A stretch of 64,000 nt of DNA from JAENVU01 sp046598395 (lineage in GTDB: Bacteria; Actinomycetota; Acidimicrobiia; IMCC26256; JAENVU01). This document shows positions 41,932 to 51,234 of the stretch, piece by piece (the stretch's first letter is position 1; the number at the start of each line of letters is the position of its first letter). The stretch lies in assembly GCA_046598395.1 (NCBI GenBank), contig JBKJIQ010000042.1, forward strand, positions 1 through 64,000, read 5' to 3'. The notes beneath the pieces were generated by a model that saw only the letters and a list, made by a program, of their open reading frames with translations, was not told the origin of the DNA and made no database searches. The position numbers were made by a program, and so were the translations under genes.

Positions 41932-42390
41932 GTGCGGATCTCGGCCAAGGCGGACTACGCAGTGCGACTCGCCGCGGAGCTGGCCGCCGCGGTCCCCGAC
42001 ACACCCATCACCGGCGAAGCCCTCGCCCGCGCACAGGACGCACCGCTCGCCTTTTGCGAAAACATCCTCGGACTGCTGCGTACGGCGGGAATCGTCCAGT
42101 CCCGCCGCGGTGCGGTCGGTGGCTACTTTCTGGCCGTGCCAGCCGATGACGTGACCATCGCCGACATCATCCGAGCGGTGGACGGGCCACTCGCGGCGGT
42201 CCACGGCGATGCTCCTGAGAAGATCTCCTATCTCGGTCCTGCCGCGCGCCTGGCCGACGTGTGGATCGCGGTGCGGGCCAGTCTGAGAGACGTCCTCGAG
42301 CGCGTGACGCTCGCCGATCTGGCGTCCGGCAAACTACCGGCCAAGGTCGAAAAGCTGGCCGCCGCCCCCGAAGCCAGGATTCGCCGATGA
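41932..42390 (+). CDS. Rrf2-family transcriptional regulator
   Basis: A 152-residue Rrf2 protein. RISAKADYAVRLAAELA opens the winged helix-turn-helix; ENILGLLRTAGIVQSRRGAVGG (about 43-64) is the typical recognition helix and wing, with PADDVTIADIIRAVDG after it. The three-cysteine cluster-binding motif of IscR is absent; only Cys 43-ish is seen, so it is probably not an Fe-S sensor but a CymR-like regulator of sulfur genes. GTG 41932 is chosen; an upstream ATG-less extension is possible. It is coupled (ATGA) to cysQ and so probably governs the sulfate-activation operon. Confidence 0.85.
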   Translation: MRISAKADYAVRLAAELAAAVPDTPITGEALARAQDAPLAFCENILGLLRTAGIVQSRRGAVGGYFLAVPADDVTIADIIRAVDGPLAAVHGDAPEKISYLGPAARLADVWIAVRASLRDVLERVTLADLASGKLPAKVEKLAAAPEARIRR

Positions 42391-43139
42391 ATGACCACGA
42401 ACTCGCGGCATCCATCGCCGAGGAAGCCGGTGAACTCTTGCTGGCACTGCGCCCCACCATTGTTGATCCCACCGAGCTCAAGGCCGCGGGCGACGCCAAG
42501 GCCAACGTGCTTATTCTCGATCGGCTCCACGCGGCACGGCCCGACGACGCGATCCTGTCCGAGGAAAGCGCGGACGACCTCGCCCGGCTGCACTACGAAC
42601 GAGTGTGGATCGTCGATCCGCTCGACGGCACCCGCGAGTATGGCGAAGGCGACCGCGACGACTGGGCAGTCCACGTTGCCCTCTCCACCCAAGGCGACGC
42701 GAGGATCGGAGCGGTGGCGCTTCCCGCTCAAGGCGTGGTGTTCGCCACCGACCCGCAACCGTCGCTGGCGCCGCGCCCCCATGGCCCGCCTCGCCTCGTG
42801 GTCTCCCGCACACGCCCACCTGCCATCACTGCCGCGCTCGCAGACGCACTGCACGCCGAACTCGTACCGATGGGTTCTGCTGGTGCCAAGGCGATGGCCA
42901 TTCTCCAGGGGCGGGTGGATGTGTACGCCCACGCGGGCGGCCAGTACCAGTGGGATTCTGCGGCGCCGGTGGCGGTAGCGGCGGCCGCGGGTCTTCATGT
43001 GTCTCGACTCGATGGTTCCCCACTGGTCTATAACGCGGCGAATCGAGCGCTTCCTGATCTCCTGATCTGCCGTCCTGAGTACGCCGCGGCCGTCATCGAC
43101 ACCATTGGCGCCGCCGGCGGCGCGGCTGCTTATTCATGA
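42387..43139 (+). CDS. cysQ: 3'(2'),5'-bisphosphate nucleotidase CysQ-like
   Basis: A 250-residue inositol-monophosphatase-fold enzyme. The metal-binding motifs are EES (about 52-54) and DPLDGTREY (about 72-80), and the C-terminal WDSAAPVAVAAAAGL. In a cys operon this is most likely CysQ, which turns 3'-phosphoadenosine-5'-phosphate (PAP) into AMP and so removes the toxic by-product of PAPS use; inositol phosphatase activity is the alternative. ATG 42387 overlaps the Rrf2 stop by 4 bases. cysD starts 70 bases after its stop. Confidence 0.85.
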   Translation: MNDHELAASIAEEAGELLLALRPTIVDPTELKAAGDAKANVLILDRLHAARPDDAILSEESADDLARLHYERVWIVDPLDGTREYGEGDRDDWAVHVALSTQGDARIGAVALPAQGVVFATDPQPSLAPRPHGPPRLVVSRTRPPAITAALADALHAELVPMGSAGAKAMAILQGRVDVYAHAGGQYQWDSAAPVAVAAAAGLHVSRLDGSPLVYNAANRALPDLLICRPEYAAAVIDTIGAAGGAAAYS

Positions 43140-43209
43140 CTCGCCCGCTGGTGATGGAAACGCCCAAGCGGGAATACACTTTCCGCTCCCGTACGACCCG
43201 GAGGACCTG

Positions 43210-44118
43210 GTGACGGACACCACCATCTCGCATCTCGACGCGCTCGAGGCCGAGTCAATTCACATCATGCGCGAGGTCGCCGCCGAGTTCGAGCGGCCGG
43301 TATTGCTGTTCTCCGGTGGCAAGGACTCGGCGCTGATGCTCAAGCTCGCCGAGAAGGCCTTTTGGCCGGCGCGCATCCCGTTCCCGCTGATGCACGTCGA
43401 CACCGGACACAATTTCGACGAGGTACTCGACTACCGGGATCGCAGAGCTGCAGAGCTTGGTACTCCACTCGTGGTCGCATCGGTCCAGCAGTCGATCGAC
43501 GATGGGCGCGTGCACGAGGAGACCGGCCCGAAGGCCACTCGAAACCGGTTGCAGAGCGTGACCCTCCTGGACGCGATCACCGAGCACGGTTTCGATGCGG
43601 TGTTCGGTGGGGGCCGTCGCGATGAAGACAAGGCTCGGGCCAAGGAACGGGTGTTCTCGTTTCGTGACGAGTTCGGTCAATGGGACCCGAAGAATCAGCG
43701 GCCCGAACTCTGGAACCTCTACAACTCCCGCATTCGCAAAGGCGAGCAGATCCGCGTCTTTCCCATCTCCAACTGGACCGAGATGGACGTATGGCAATAC
43801 ATCGAGCGGGAGAACATCGAGCTCCCATCGATCTACTTCGCCCACCGCCGGGAGGTCTTCCTCCGCGACGGCATGCTGCTGGCGCTGACGCCGTTCGTGT
43901 CACTCCTCCCCGACGAAGAACTCCAAGAACTGCTGGTCCGGTTCCGCACGGTGGGCGACGCAACGTGCACCGGGGCGGTCGAGTCTCCGGCCACCACTGC
44001 GGCGGAGATCATCATCGAAGTTGCCGCATCTCGAATCACGGAACGGGGCGCAACCCGAGCCGATGACAAATTCAACGAAGCCGCGATGGAAGACCGCAAG
44101 AAGGAGGGGTACTTCTAG
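43210..44118 (+). CDS. cysD: Sulfate adenylyltransferase subunit 2
   Basis: A 302-residue protein matching CysD in length and content. It activates sulfate with ATP to adenosine-5'-phosphosulfate (APS), with CysN supplying energy from GTP. The PP-loop motif SGGKDS (35-40) binds ATP; AEKAFWPARIPFPLMHVDTGHNF, FDAVFGGGRRDEDKARAKER and FPISNWTEMDVWQYI are characteristic. GTG 43210 is the start: GGAGG lies 6 bases upstream and the family sequence begins here. The longer frame overlaps cysQ. cysN follows after 25 bases. Confidence 0.95.
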   Translation: MTDTTISHLDALEAESIHIMREVAAEFERPVLLFSGGKDSALMLKLAEKAFWPARIPFPLMHVDTGHNFDEVLDYRDRRAAELGTPLVVASVQQSIDDGRVHEETGPKATRNRLQSVTLLDAITEHGFDAVFGGGRRDEDKARAKERVFSFRDEFGQWDPKNQRPELWNLYNSRIRKGEQIRVFPISNWTEMDVWQYIERENIELPSIYFAHRREVFLRDGMLLALTPFVSLLPDEELQELLVRFRTVGDATCTGAVESPATTAAEIIIEVAASRITERGATRADDKFNEAAMEDRKKEGYF

Positions 44119-44143
44119 TGCGCCCGTTCGGAGGGAAGCGCTA

Positions 44144-45391
44144 ATGGAGATGCTCCGATTTGCTACTGCGGGTTCGGTTGACGACGGCAAGAGCACGCTC
44201 ATCGGCAGACTGTTGCTCGACTCGAAGCAGATCTTCGAGGATCAGCTCGAGTCGGTTGAGCGCACCTCACGGGAGAAGGGGTTCGACTACACGAACCTTG
44301 CGCTGCTCACCGACGGCCTCCGCGCTGAACGCGAGCAAGGAATCACTATCGACGTCGCCTACCGCTACTTTGCGACCCCCGCCCGCAAATTCATCATCGC
44401 CGACACGCCAGGTCACGTGCAGTACACCCGCAACATGGTCACGGGCGCGTCCACGGCCGATCTCGCGTTGATCCTCGTCGATGCGCGCCACGGGGTCGTG
44501 GAACAGTCTCGGCGTCACTCGGTGATCGCGTCACTCCTCTCGGTGCGCCACCTCGTGCTGTGCGTCAACAAGATGGACCTCGTCGATTACGACCAACTCG
44601 TCTTCGACCAGATCTCGGAAGACTTCCGGGAGTGGGCCGGCAAGCTCGACATCACCGACCTCACCTTCATCCCCGTCTCGGCGCTCCATGGCGACAACGT
44701 CACCAGCCATAGCCCCAACATGGCGTGGTACGACGGCCCCACGCTGCTCCACCACCTGGAGCATCTGTACATCGGCTCCGACCGCAACCTGATCGACGCC
44801 CGGATGCCCGTGCAGTTCGTGATCCGTCCGATGAGCGACAAGTACCACGACTACCGGGGATACGCGGGGCAGATCGCGGGGGGAACCTTCCGGCCTGGCG
44901 ACGAAGTCCTCGTGTTGCCGTCGGGTCTCACGACCACGATCGCGGGCATCGATCTCTACGGCGAATCCATCGACGCGGCGATCCCACCGATGTCGGTCAC
45001 CGTTCGGCTCACCGACGACATCGATATCAGCCGCGGCGACATGCTCTGCCGTCCGCACAACGCGCCGAGCGCCACCCAAGAGATCGACGCCATGATCTGT
45101 TGGTTCAGCGAGCGACCGCTCCAAGTGGGCGGCAAGTACGCCATCAAACACACGACCCGCACCGCTCGCGCGCTGGTCCGCGATCTTCACTACCGCATGG
45201 ATGTGAACACGTTGTCACGCGACGAGACGAGCGGCACGTTGGCCATGAACGACATGGGGCGAGTGAGTCTCCGAGTGACGATGCCGCTCTTCGTCGACGA
45301 GTACCGCCGCAACCGTACGACCGGTTCGTTCATCCTCATCGACGAAGGCACCAACGAGACCGTCGGTGCCGGCATGATCATCGACGCATGA
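44144..45391 (+). CDS. cysN: Sulfate adenylyltransferase subunit 1 (GTPase)
   Basis: A 415-residue EF-Tu-like GTPase without a fused APS kinase. GTP-binding motifs: GSVDDGKS (10-17), DTPGH (87-91) and NKMD (142-145); the Switch-I region EQGITIDVAYRYF is the expected form. It forms a heterodimer with CysD and couples GTP hydrolysis to APS formation. ATG 44144 follows GGAGGGAA. The separate APS kinase gene (cysC) follows after 24 bases, the non-fused arrangement, unlike the CysNC fusion of mycobacteria. Confidence 0.95.
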   Translation: MEMLRFATAGSVDDGKSTLIGRLLLDSKQIFEDQLESVERTSREKGFDYTNLALLTDGLRAEREQGITIDVAYRYFATPARKFIIADTPGHVQYTRNMVTGASTADLALILVDARHGVVEQSRRHSVIASLLSVRHLVLCVNKMDLVDYDQLVFDQISEDFREWAGKLDITDLTFIPVSALHGDNVTSHSPNMAWYDGPTLLHHLEHLYIGSDRNLIDARMPVQFVIRPMSDKYHDYRGYAGQIAGGTFRPGDEVLVLPSGLTTTIAGIDLYGESIDAAIPPMSVTVRLTDDIDISRGDMLCRPHNAPSATQEIDAMICWFSERPLQVGGKYAIKHTTRTARALVRDLHYRMDVNTLSRDETSGTLAMNDMGRVSLRVTMPLFVDEYRRNRTTGSFILIDEGTNETVGAGMIIDA

Positions 45392-45415
45392 GCACGCGTT
45401 CGTGAACCGCGTTCT

Positions 45416-46039
45416 GTGACGACGCCGCCACAAAGTCCGAACGTGGTGTTCCACGCCGGCACGGTCACGCGCGCACAACGCACGGCCGCCACCGGCCACG
45501 CCGGCCTCACGGTGTGGCTCACGGGACTCTCCGGATCGGGCAAATCGACCGTGGCAGTGGCGCTGGAACAGCAGCTGATCGCGGCAGGCATTCCTGCGTA
45601 CCTGCTCGACGGCGACAACCTCCGCCACGGACTCAATGGCGACCTCGGTTTCGATGCGGCCAGTCGCAACGAAAACGTGCGCCGCGCCGGCGAGGTGGCA
45701 TTGCTCTTCGCGGATGCCGGCGTGGTGGCGCTCGTCCCCCTCATCAGCCCCTATCGGGCCGATCGTGATCGGGTTCGCGGCCGCCACCGCGACACCGGTG
45801 TTCCGTTTGTCGAGGTCTTCATCGACACGCCCATCGAACTGTGCGAGCAACGCGATCCCAAGGGCCTCTACGCGAAAGCGCGTGCCGGTGAGATCAAGGG
45901 ATTCACGGGTATCGACGATCCGTACGAAGCGCCGGTGAAGCCAGAACTCGTACTCACGCCGGGACCAACTCCGTCGGAAGCGGCGACCACGATTGCCGCC
46001 AAGATTGCCTCAGTCATCGAACCGCTCGCTACGCCCTGA
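45416..46039 (+). CDS. cysC: Adenylylsulfate (APS) kinase
   Basis: A 207-residue kinase that phosphorylates APS to PAPS. The P-loop is GLSGSGKST (37-45); DGDNLRHGLNGDLGF (about 65-79) and RRAGEVALLF follow, then RDPKGLYAKARAGEIKGFTGIDDPYE, the substrate lid. The start is GTG 45416. A short N-terminal extension of about 15 residues precedes the core. It closes the cys operon; no PAPS reductase (cysH) or sulfite reductase is in the window, so PAPS may feed sulfotransferases or enzymes elsewhere. Its 3' end overlaps the next gene by 11 bases, convergently. Confidence 0.93.
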   Translation: MTTPPQSPNVVFHAGTVTRAQRTAATGHAGLTVWLTGLSGSGKSTVAVALEQQLIAAGIPAYLLDGDNLRHGLNGDLGFDAASRNENVRRAGEVALLFADAGVVALVPLISPYRADRDRVRGRHRDTGVPFVEVFIDTPIELCEQRDPKGLYAKARAGEIKGFTGIDDPYEAPVKPELVLTPGPTPSEAATTIAAKIASVIEPLATP

Positions 46040-46952
46040 GCCAGTCCACGTAGCGGGCAAGACCATCGGCCACGCTGACCGTCGGCGACCAGCCGAGTAC
46101 CGCTCGTGCCGCGGTGGCATCGGCACAGGACAGATGCACGTCTCCGGGTCGAGAGTCCCCGAAGACCGGTCTCACACCCGAGCCGATACGTGCGGCCAAG
46201 CCGTCGAGGAGTTCGAGCAAGCTCGTCCCTGCGCCCGGAGCGATGTTGAACGCGTGGCCACTGGCGAGCTCGGCCGGCGCGATCGACGCGGCCAGATTCG
46301 CGGCAACGACGTCGGTCACATACGTGAAGTCACGACTCTGGGTGCCGTCTCCGTGCACCGTAGGCGCCTCCCCTGCCATCAGCGCGGCGGCAAACAACGG
46401 AATCACCGCGGCGTAGGTGGCATCAGGCCGTTGCCGGGGCCCGAACACGTTGAAGTAGCGCAACGCGACGGTCTCGATGCGATACAACTCCGCGAAGATC
46501 CGGGTGTACCACTCTCCGGTCATCTTGGTGACGGCGTACGGCGACCGCGGCCGCAGCGGCGTGCTCTCCGGCGTGGGAACTACCTCTGCACCGCCGTAGA
46601 CGCTGCTCGACGATGCGAACACGACCCGGCGCACCCCGGCCGCCACGGACTCGGCGAGGACGTTGAGCGTGCCGTTCACGTTGGCGTCGTTTGACGCTCT
46701 CGGATCCGCTACCGATCGGGCGACTGCACCGAGCGCTCCGAGGTGGAACACCACTTCACGTCCGGCGACGGCGTCCGCCACCACGGTGGAATCCACGACG
46801 GAACCGACCACGAGCTCGGCCGCGGGGTTGACATTTTCCGCAAATCCGGTGGACAAATCGTCCAGAACCCTGACGGCGTGGCCGGCGGCCAGTAGGCCGT
46901 CGACGAGGTGCGAGCCAATGAATCCGGCGCCACCGGTCACTAATGCGTCCAT
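46029..46952 (-). CDS. NAD-dependent sugar-nucleotide epimerase/dehydratase
   Basis: A 307-residue extended short-chain dehydrogenase. GGAGFIGSH (about 7-15) binds NAD; the catalytic SSSVYG and Y-x3-K in SPYAVTKMTGE (about 137-147) are present, as is RYFNVFGPRQRPDATYAAVIP, the sugar-nucleotide binding loop. It resembles UDP-glucose 4-epimerases (GalE) but can equally be another epimerase or dehydratase. It lies beside the cys genes and 106 bases from the GGDEF gene; a glycan role is likely, by similarity. Confidence 0.85.
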   Translation of the reverse strand: MDALVTGGAGFIGSHLVDGLLAAGHAVRVLDDLSTGFAENVNPAAELVVGSVVDSTVVADAVAGREVVFHLGALGAVARSVADPRASNDANVNGTLNVLAESVAAGVRRVVFASSSSVYGGAEVVPTPESTPLRPRSPYAVTKMTGEWYTRIFAELYRIETVALRYFNVFGPRQRPDATYAAVIPLFAAALMAGEAPTVHGDGTQSRDFTYVTDVVAANLAASIAPAELASGHAFNIAPGAGTSLLELLDGLAARIGSGVRPVFGDSRPGDVHLSCADATAARAVLGWSPTVSVADGLARYVDWLRA

Positions 46953-47058
46953 GAGATCGGGAGGCTAACCCGCACGACAAGGCCTTGAGTGCTGCAGCGA
47001 TGAGGCCGATAGGAGGTGGACCACCTGGCTGCTCGTGGGAACCCGACCGAAAGATGTG

Positions 47059-49482
47059 ATGGAGACCGACCAGCTCGTCGCACTCCTGCTTGCATTGCCC
47101 GACGCGGTGGTGCTCGTGGATGGCGAGGCGAATGTTGCGTGGGCGAACCCGGCCGCGGAACGCATTTTTGGTCTGGATCTCGGGGATGTCGTCGGGACAA
47201 ACGGGCTCGAGCTGGTCCACCCTGACGACCATCAGTTTGTGGCTCGCGCCCTGACGAGCATTCAGGGCAAGGACGTGGGTACCCCAATCGAGGTTCGTGT
47301 CCGGGGTGCCAACGGATGGCAGCTGATCGAACTCGTTGGTGCCCCCGTCGCCGATGGCCGGGTCGCGTTGTGTCTTCGCGATCTCACGGAACGACGGCGC
47401 TTTGAAGTCGCCCACGGCGAGGAAGCGCGACTGCGGGCGCTGGTCCATCACGCAGGTGTCGCGACCATGCTGGTGTCCGCCGACGGCCTGGTTGAGTCCG
47501 TGTCCGGAGCTCTGACGCGAATCACTGGCCTGGATCCAGAGTCGGTCGAGGGACGGGCGCTCGAGCACGTGCTCGCTGACGGCCACGACCGCGATCGGCT
47601 GCGCGCCGCGATCGCCGAGGCTCGCATCGGAGCGATCACACCCATCGTGGTCGGGGTTCGATGCCATCACGACCAGGTGTTACCGATGCAGCTCACCATC
47701 GTCAATCTGATCGACGACCCGACGGTGAACGGATTTGTCGTGTCAGCCCATGACGTCAGCGAGCAGGTGGCAGTGGAAGGAGAACTGCGAGCCGCGCTCT
47801 CGCTTCTGCATGCAACGCTTGATTCAACGGCCGACGGTATCCTCGTGGTCGATCGCGAGAATCACATCACGAGCTTCAATCGTCGCTTCGTTGAGATGTG
47901 GCGAATCCCCGCCGCGGTGCTCGCCGCACGCGATGACACCACCGCGATCGAGTTCGTTCTCGGTCAGCTCGCCTGTCCCGAGGCGTTCGTCGCCAAGGTC
48001 GAGGAGCTGTACGCCGATCCAGAGGCCGAGAGCTACGACACGCTTTCGTTCAAGGACGGAAGGGTCTTCGAACGATTCTCCCGGCCCCAACGGGTCGACG
48101 GCGCCGTCCACGGTCGGGTCTGGAGCTTTCGCGACCTGACCGAACGAAAGCGCCTCGAAGACGAACTCGTGTACCGGGCATTCCACGATCAGCTGACGGG
48201 GTTGCCGAACAAGGCCAGATTCTGTGACCGGCTCGGGCACGCCTCCGACCGGGGACACCGAACGAACACTGCGTTTGCGGTGCTGTTCTGCGATCTGGAC
48301 AACTTCAAGACGGTGAACGACAGCCTCGGCCATCAAGCCGGCGACGAACTGCTGGTGACGGCGGCCAACACACTGACCGAGTGTCTGCGGGTCGGCGACA
48401 CGGCTGCTCGACTGGGAGGTGACGAGTTCGCGGTCCTCATTGAGGATCTTGACGATCCCAGTGATGCACTGGCGCTCGCTCAGCGCATCACTGAGTCCTT
48501 CCGGCAACAATTCCGGATCGGTAGCAAGGAAGTCATCGCGACGGTGAGTGTCGGGATCGCCTTCGGCGCAAGCGGGATGACCAGCGACCAACTGTTGCGC
48601 AATGCCGACCTGGCGATGTACACCGCCAAAGCGCGGGGCAAGAACCGTTACGAATGCTTTGAAGACCAACAGCACGAGGCCGCGGTTGTTCGCGTGGAGT
48701 TGGATGCTGATCTGCGCCACGCCATCGAACGCGAGGAGTTGATGCTCTTCTACCAACCCATGGTCGACCTCAGGACCGACCGCATCGTGGCGGTTGAGGC
48801 ACTCGTTCGCTGGAACCATCCGGAGCGGGGCTTGCTCCTCCCGGGAGCGTTCATTCCCATTGCCGAAGAGGTCGGCCTCATGGACGCCATGGGGTCAATG
48901 CTGCTCTCCCAAGCTTGTGAAGCCGCACGAATGTGGCAACGGGCCGATGCGAGCGAGGTTGCGGTGAGCGTGAATGTTTCGCCCCGTCAGATCGCGGGGG
49001 ATCGTCTCGTCGACGACGTTGCCCGAGCACTGGACAGCAGCGGCATCAACCCCTCGACGTTGATCCTCGAAATCACCGAGACCGCGATGCTCCAAGACAC
49101 CACTGCCGCGAGCCGCAATCTCGACGCAATCCATGCCATGGGAGTCAAGTTGGCCCTCGACGACTTCGGGACCGGGTTCTCCTCGTTGACCCACCTGCAA
49201 CAGTTCCCCATCGACATCGTCAAGATCGACAAGTCGTTCGTTTCCAAGATTCACGAGTTGGGGAGCGGGTCACTCGCTCCGGCAGTGATCCAACTGGCAA
49301 CCTCGCTGGGATTGACCACCGTCGCGGAAGGTGTAGAAAACGTGGCGCAACTACGACGACTCCGCGAGCTGAACTGCGATCTCGTGCAGGGCTTCTGGCT
49401 TCACCGGCCGCAGTCGGCCGGCCGTTTGTGCGAACTCCTTTCACAAGCGCACCACGAAACTGAAGACTTCAACGCCGCGTAG
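47059..49482 (+). CDS. PAS-GGDEF-EAL cyclic-di-GMP signalling protein
   Basis: A soluble 807-residue protein. Three PAS-like sensory segments come first (about 1-110, 120-235, 250-370), with no membrane helix. The GGDEF domain follows, with LFCDLDNFKTVND and an intact LGGDEF (about 453-458), and then an EAL domain with VEALVRW (about 578-584) and FQAIP-like LDDFGTGFSSL, where the catalytic acidic residues are seen. Both the diguanylate cyclase and phosphodiesterase signatures are intact, so either could be active; the RXXD feedback site was not assigned. ATG 47059 is preferred but GTG 47035 is possible. It stands alone, divergent from the epimerase. Confidence 0.88.
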   Translation: METDQLVALLLALPDAVVLVDGEANVAWANPAAERIFGLDLGDVVGTNGLELVHPDDHQFVARALTSIQGKDVGTPIEVRVRGANGWQLIELVGAPVADGRVALCLRDLTERRRFEVAHGEEARLRALVHHAGVATMLVSADGLVESVSGALTRITGLDPESVEGRALEHVLADGHDRDRLRAAIAEARIGAITPIVVGVRCHHDQVLPMQLTIVNLIDDPTVNGFVVSAHDVSEQVAVEGELRAALSLLHATLDSTADGILVVDRENHITSFNRRFVEMWRIPAAVLAARDDTTAIEFVLGQLACPEAFVAKVEELYADPEAESYDTLSFKDGRVFERFSRPQRVDGAVHGRVWSFRDLTERKRLEDELVYRAFHDQLTGLPNKARFCDRLGHASDRGHRTNTAFAVLFCDLDNFKTVNDSLGHQAGDELLVTAANTLTECLRVGDTAARLGGDEFAVLIEDLDDPSDALALAQRITESFRQQFRIGSKEVIATVSVGIAFGASGMTSDQLLRNADLAMYTAKARGKNRYECFEDQQHEAAVVRVELDADLRHAIEREELMLFYQPMVDLRTDRIVAVEALVRWNHPERGLLLPGAFIPIAEEVGLMDAMGSMLLSQACEAARMWQRADASEVAVSVNVSPRQIAGDRLVDDVARALDSSGINPSTLILEITETAMLQDTTAASRNLDAIHAMGVKLALDDFGTGFSSLTHLQQFPIDIVKIDKSFVSKIHELGSGSLAPAVIQLATSLGLTTVAEGVENVAQLRRLRELNCDLVQGFWLHRPQSAGRLCELLSQAHHETEDFNAA

Positions 49483-49538
49483 CCAAGGCCCGGCTGGATT
49501 CCTGACACGTTCGTCAGTCGCGTGCGAGACTCCGGGTG

Positions 49539-50519
49539 ATGGAAAAGCCCAAGGCACTTGTCACGGCACCGTTCCGTGGACCCGGACTCGAACTGCTTGA
49601 GTCGTTGTGCTCCGAAGTTGTGCTCGACCCGTGGATCGATCACCGGCCGTTGCGCCTCTACAACTCGGAACAGCTCGCGCAGAGAGTGGTCGAGGAGGGG
49701 GCAACCCTGCTCGTCGTCGAGAGTGACAGCGTGAAGGGACCCGTCCTCGAACTGCCACTTGTGGCCATCGGATCGTGTCGGGGCGACCCCACCAACGTGG
49801 ATGTACCGGGCGCCACTGCCGCCGGGATCCCGGTGCTGCGCGCGCCGGGCCGCAACGCGGACGCCGTGGCCGAGATGACCATCGGCCTGCTGTTGGCGGT
49901 GAACCGCGGCATCGTCCGCGCCGACATGGACGTGCGGGAAGGTCAAGTCTGGCGGGACGGCACGATTCCGTACCAGCGCTTCCGTGCCTGGGAACTCGCC
50001 GGTCAGACCGTGGGCATCGTCGGGTTGGGTGCGGTCGGACGTGCCTCGAAGTGGCGGTTCGAGGGACTCGGGCTCAAAGTCATCAGCTATGACCCCTACG
50101 CGCCCGACGCGACCCATTCCCTCGACGCGCTGCTGGCCGAATCTGACATCGTGTCGCTCCACGCGGCCGTCACCCCCGAGACCGAGGGCCTGATCGGTCC
50201 AGCACAGTTCGGCGCGATGAAGGAAGGCGCGATCTTCATCAACAGCGCGCGGGCGTTGCTCCACGACACCGACGCGCTGGTCATGGCATTGCAGTCGGGC
50301 ACCCTCAGCGGGGCCGGGCTGGACCACTTCGTGGGCGAACATCTGCCCGTCGACCACCCGCTGTGCAGCATGTCCAACGTGGTATTGACTCCACACATCG
50401 GTGGAGCGACGTGGAACACCGAGACCCGTCACTCACAACTGATCGCCGACGGCCTTGCCGCGCTGTTCGCAGGCGGACGACCAACCAATCTTGTCAACCC
50501 CGAAGTGCTGGAGCGATGA
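49539..50519 (+). CDS. D-isomer specific 2-hydroxyacid dehydrogenase
   Basis: A 326-residue NAD-dependent dehydrogenase of the D-2-hydroxyacid family. The nucleotide-binding motif GIVGLGAVGR (about 164-173) is followed by SYDPYA. The catalytic Arg is in FINSARALLHD, and the His in VVLTPHIGGATWNTE (about 287-301). It may reduce glyoxylate or hydroxypyruvate or act on 3-phosphoglycerate. It is coupled to the aldolase by a 4-base overlap (ATGA), so the two probably process one sugar acid. GTG 49536 is another possible start. Confidence 0.87.
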   Translation: MEKPKALVTAPFRGPGLELLESLCSEVVLDPWIDHRPLRLYNSEQLAQRVVEEGATLLVVESDSVKGPVLELPLVAIGSCRGDPTNVDVPGATAAGIPVLRAPGRNADAVAEMTIGLLLAVNRGIVRADMDVREGQVWRDGTIPYQRFRAWELAGQTVGIVGLGAVGRASKWRFEGLGLKVISYDPYAPDATHSLDALLAESDIVSLHAAVTPETEGLIGPAQFGAMKEGAIFINSARALLHDTDALVMALQSGTLSGAGLDHFVGEHLPVDHPLCSMSNVVLTPHIGGATWNTETRHSQLIADGLAALFAGGRPTNLVNPEVLER

Positions 50520-51184
50520 CCGTGAGCGAACCCTCGAACGACACCCAGGCCGTCAAGGAACAGGTCCTTTGGGCGGCCCAAGCAATGCTGCGATCCGGCC
50601 TCGTGGAAGGCACCGCCGGCAACCTCGCGGCGCGGCTTCCCGACGGCAACGCGGTGCTGACCCCGAGCAGCCTCGACTACCTCGAGATGACCCTCGATGA
50701 CCTGGTGGTCTGCGATCCGGATGGGAACGTCGTGGACGGCCACCGCAGCCCGACCACCGAGAAGCAACTGCACCTCGCGGTGTTGAACGCCTATCCCGAG
50801 ATCGGGGCCACGATGCATTGTCACGCCAAGCATGTGCAGATGTTTGCGATTACGCATCAGCCGATCCCTGCCGTGGTCGAAGAGTTCGACGTCTATGTGG
50901 GGGGCGACGTCGAATGCTCCGACTATCGCGAAACCGGGTCCCAGGAACTCGCCGACGAAGTGGCGCGGCGGGTGGCCGACCGCGCGGCGGTGGTCATGGC
51001 CAACCACGGTCTGTTCGCGTGTGGGAAGACCCCGAAGGATGTCCTCCACATCGCCTCACTGGTAGAGCGCACTGCGCAGGTGGTGTGGGGTGCCCGTGCC
51101 CTCGGACCGATCATTGGCGTTCCTGGGGAAGTCGGCGCGAAATACGCTTCGTACTACCGCTACGGCCGGACCGGGAGCTTCTAG
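50516..51184 (+). CDS. Class II aldolase/adducin-family protein
   Basis: A 222-residue zinc-dependent aldolase of the L-fuculose-phosphate type. TAGNLAARL (about 30-38), the catalytic Glu in TEKQLHLAVL, the zinc ligands in HCHAKH (about 101-106), and the distal His in ANHGLFACG (about 161-169) are seen. It cleaves a sugar or sugar-acid phosphate into a ketone and an aldehyde. Overlap with the dehydrogenase gene implies joint function; 4-phospho-sugar acids or related compounds are candidates. ATG 50516 is fixed by the overlap. Confidence 0.85.
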   Translation: MTVSEPSNDTQAVKEQVLWAAQAMLRSGLVEGTAGNLAARLPDGNAVLTPSSLDYLEMTLDDLVVCDPDGNVVDGHRSPTTEKQLHLAVLNAYPEIGATMHCHAKHVQMFAITHQPIPAVVEEFDVYVGGDVECSDYRETGSQELADEVARRVADRAAVVMANHGLFACGKTPKDVLHIASLVERTAQVVWGARALGPIIGVPGEVGAKYASYYRYGRTGSF

Positions 51185-51234
51185 CTGTACTCGGGTTTCG
51201 TACACCGCAGGGTGAACCCGCGCCCGGCTCCTCG

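Noticed and set aside
47035..47058. Upstream GTG start of the GGDEF-EAL gene
   Set aside because: No ribosome site and no conserved sequence; the ATG at 47059 is preferred, although not proven.
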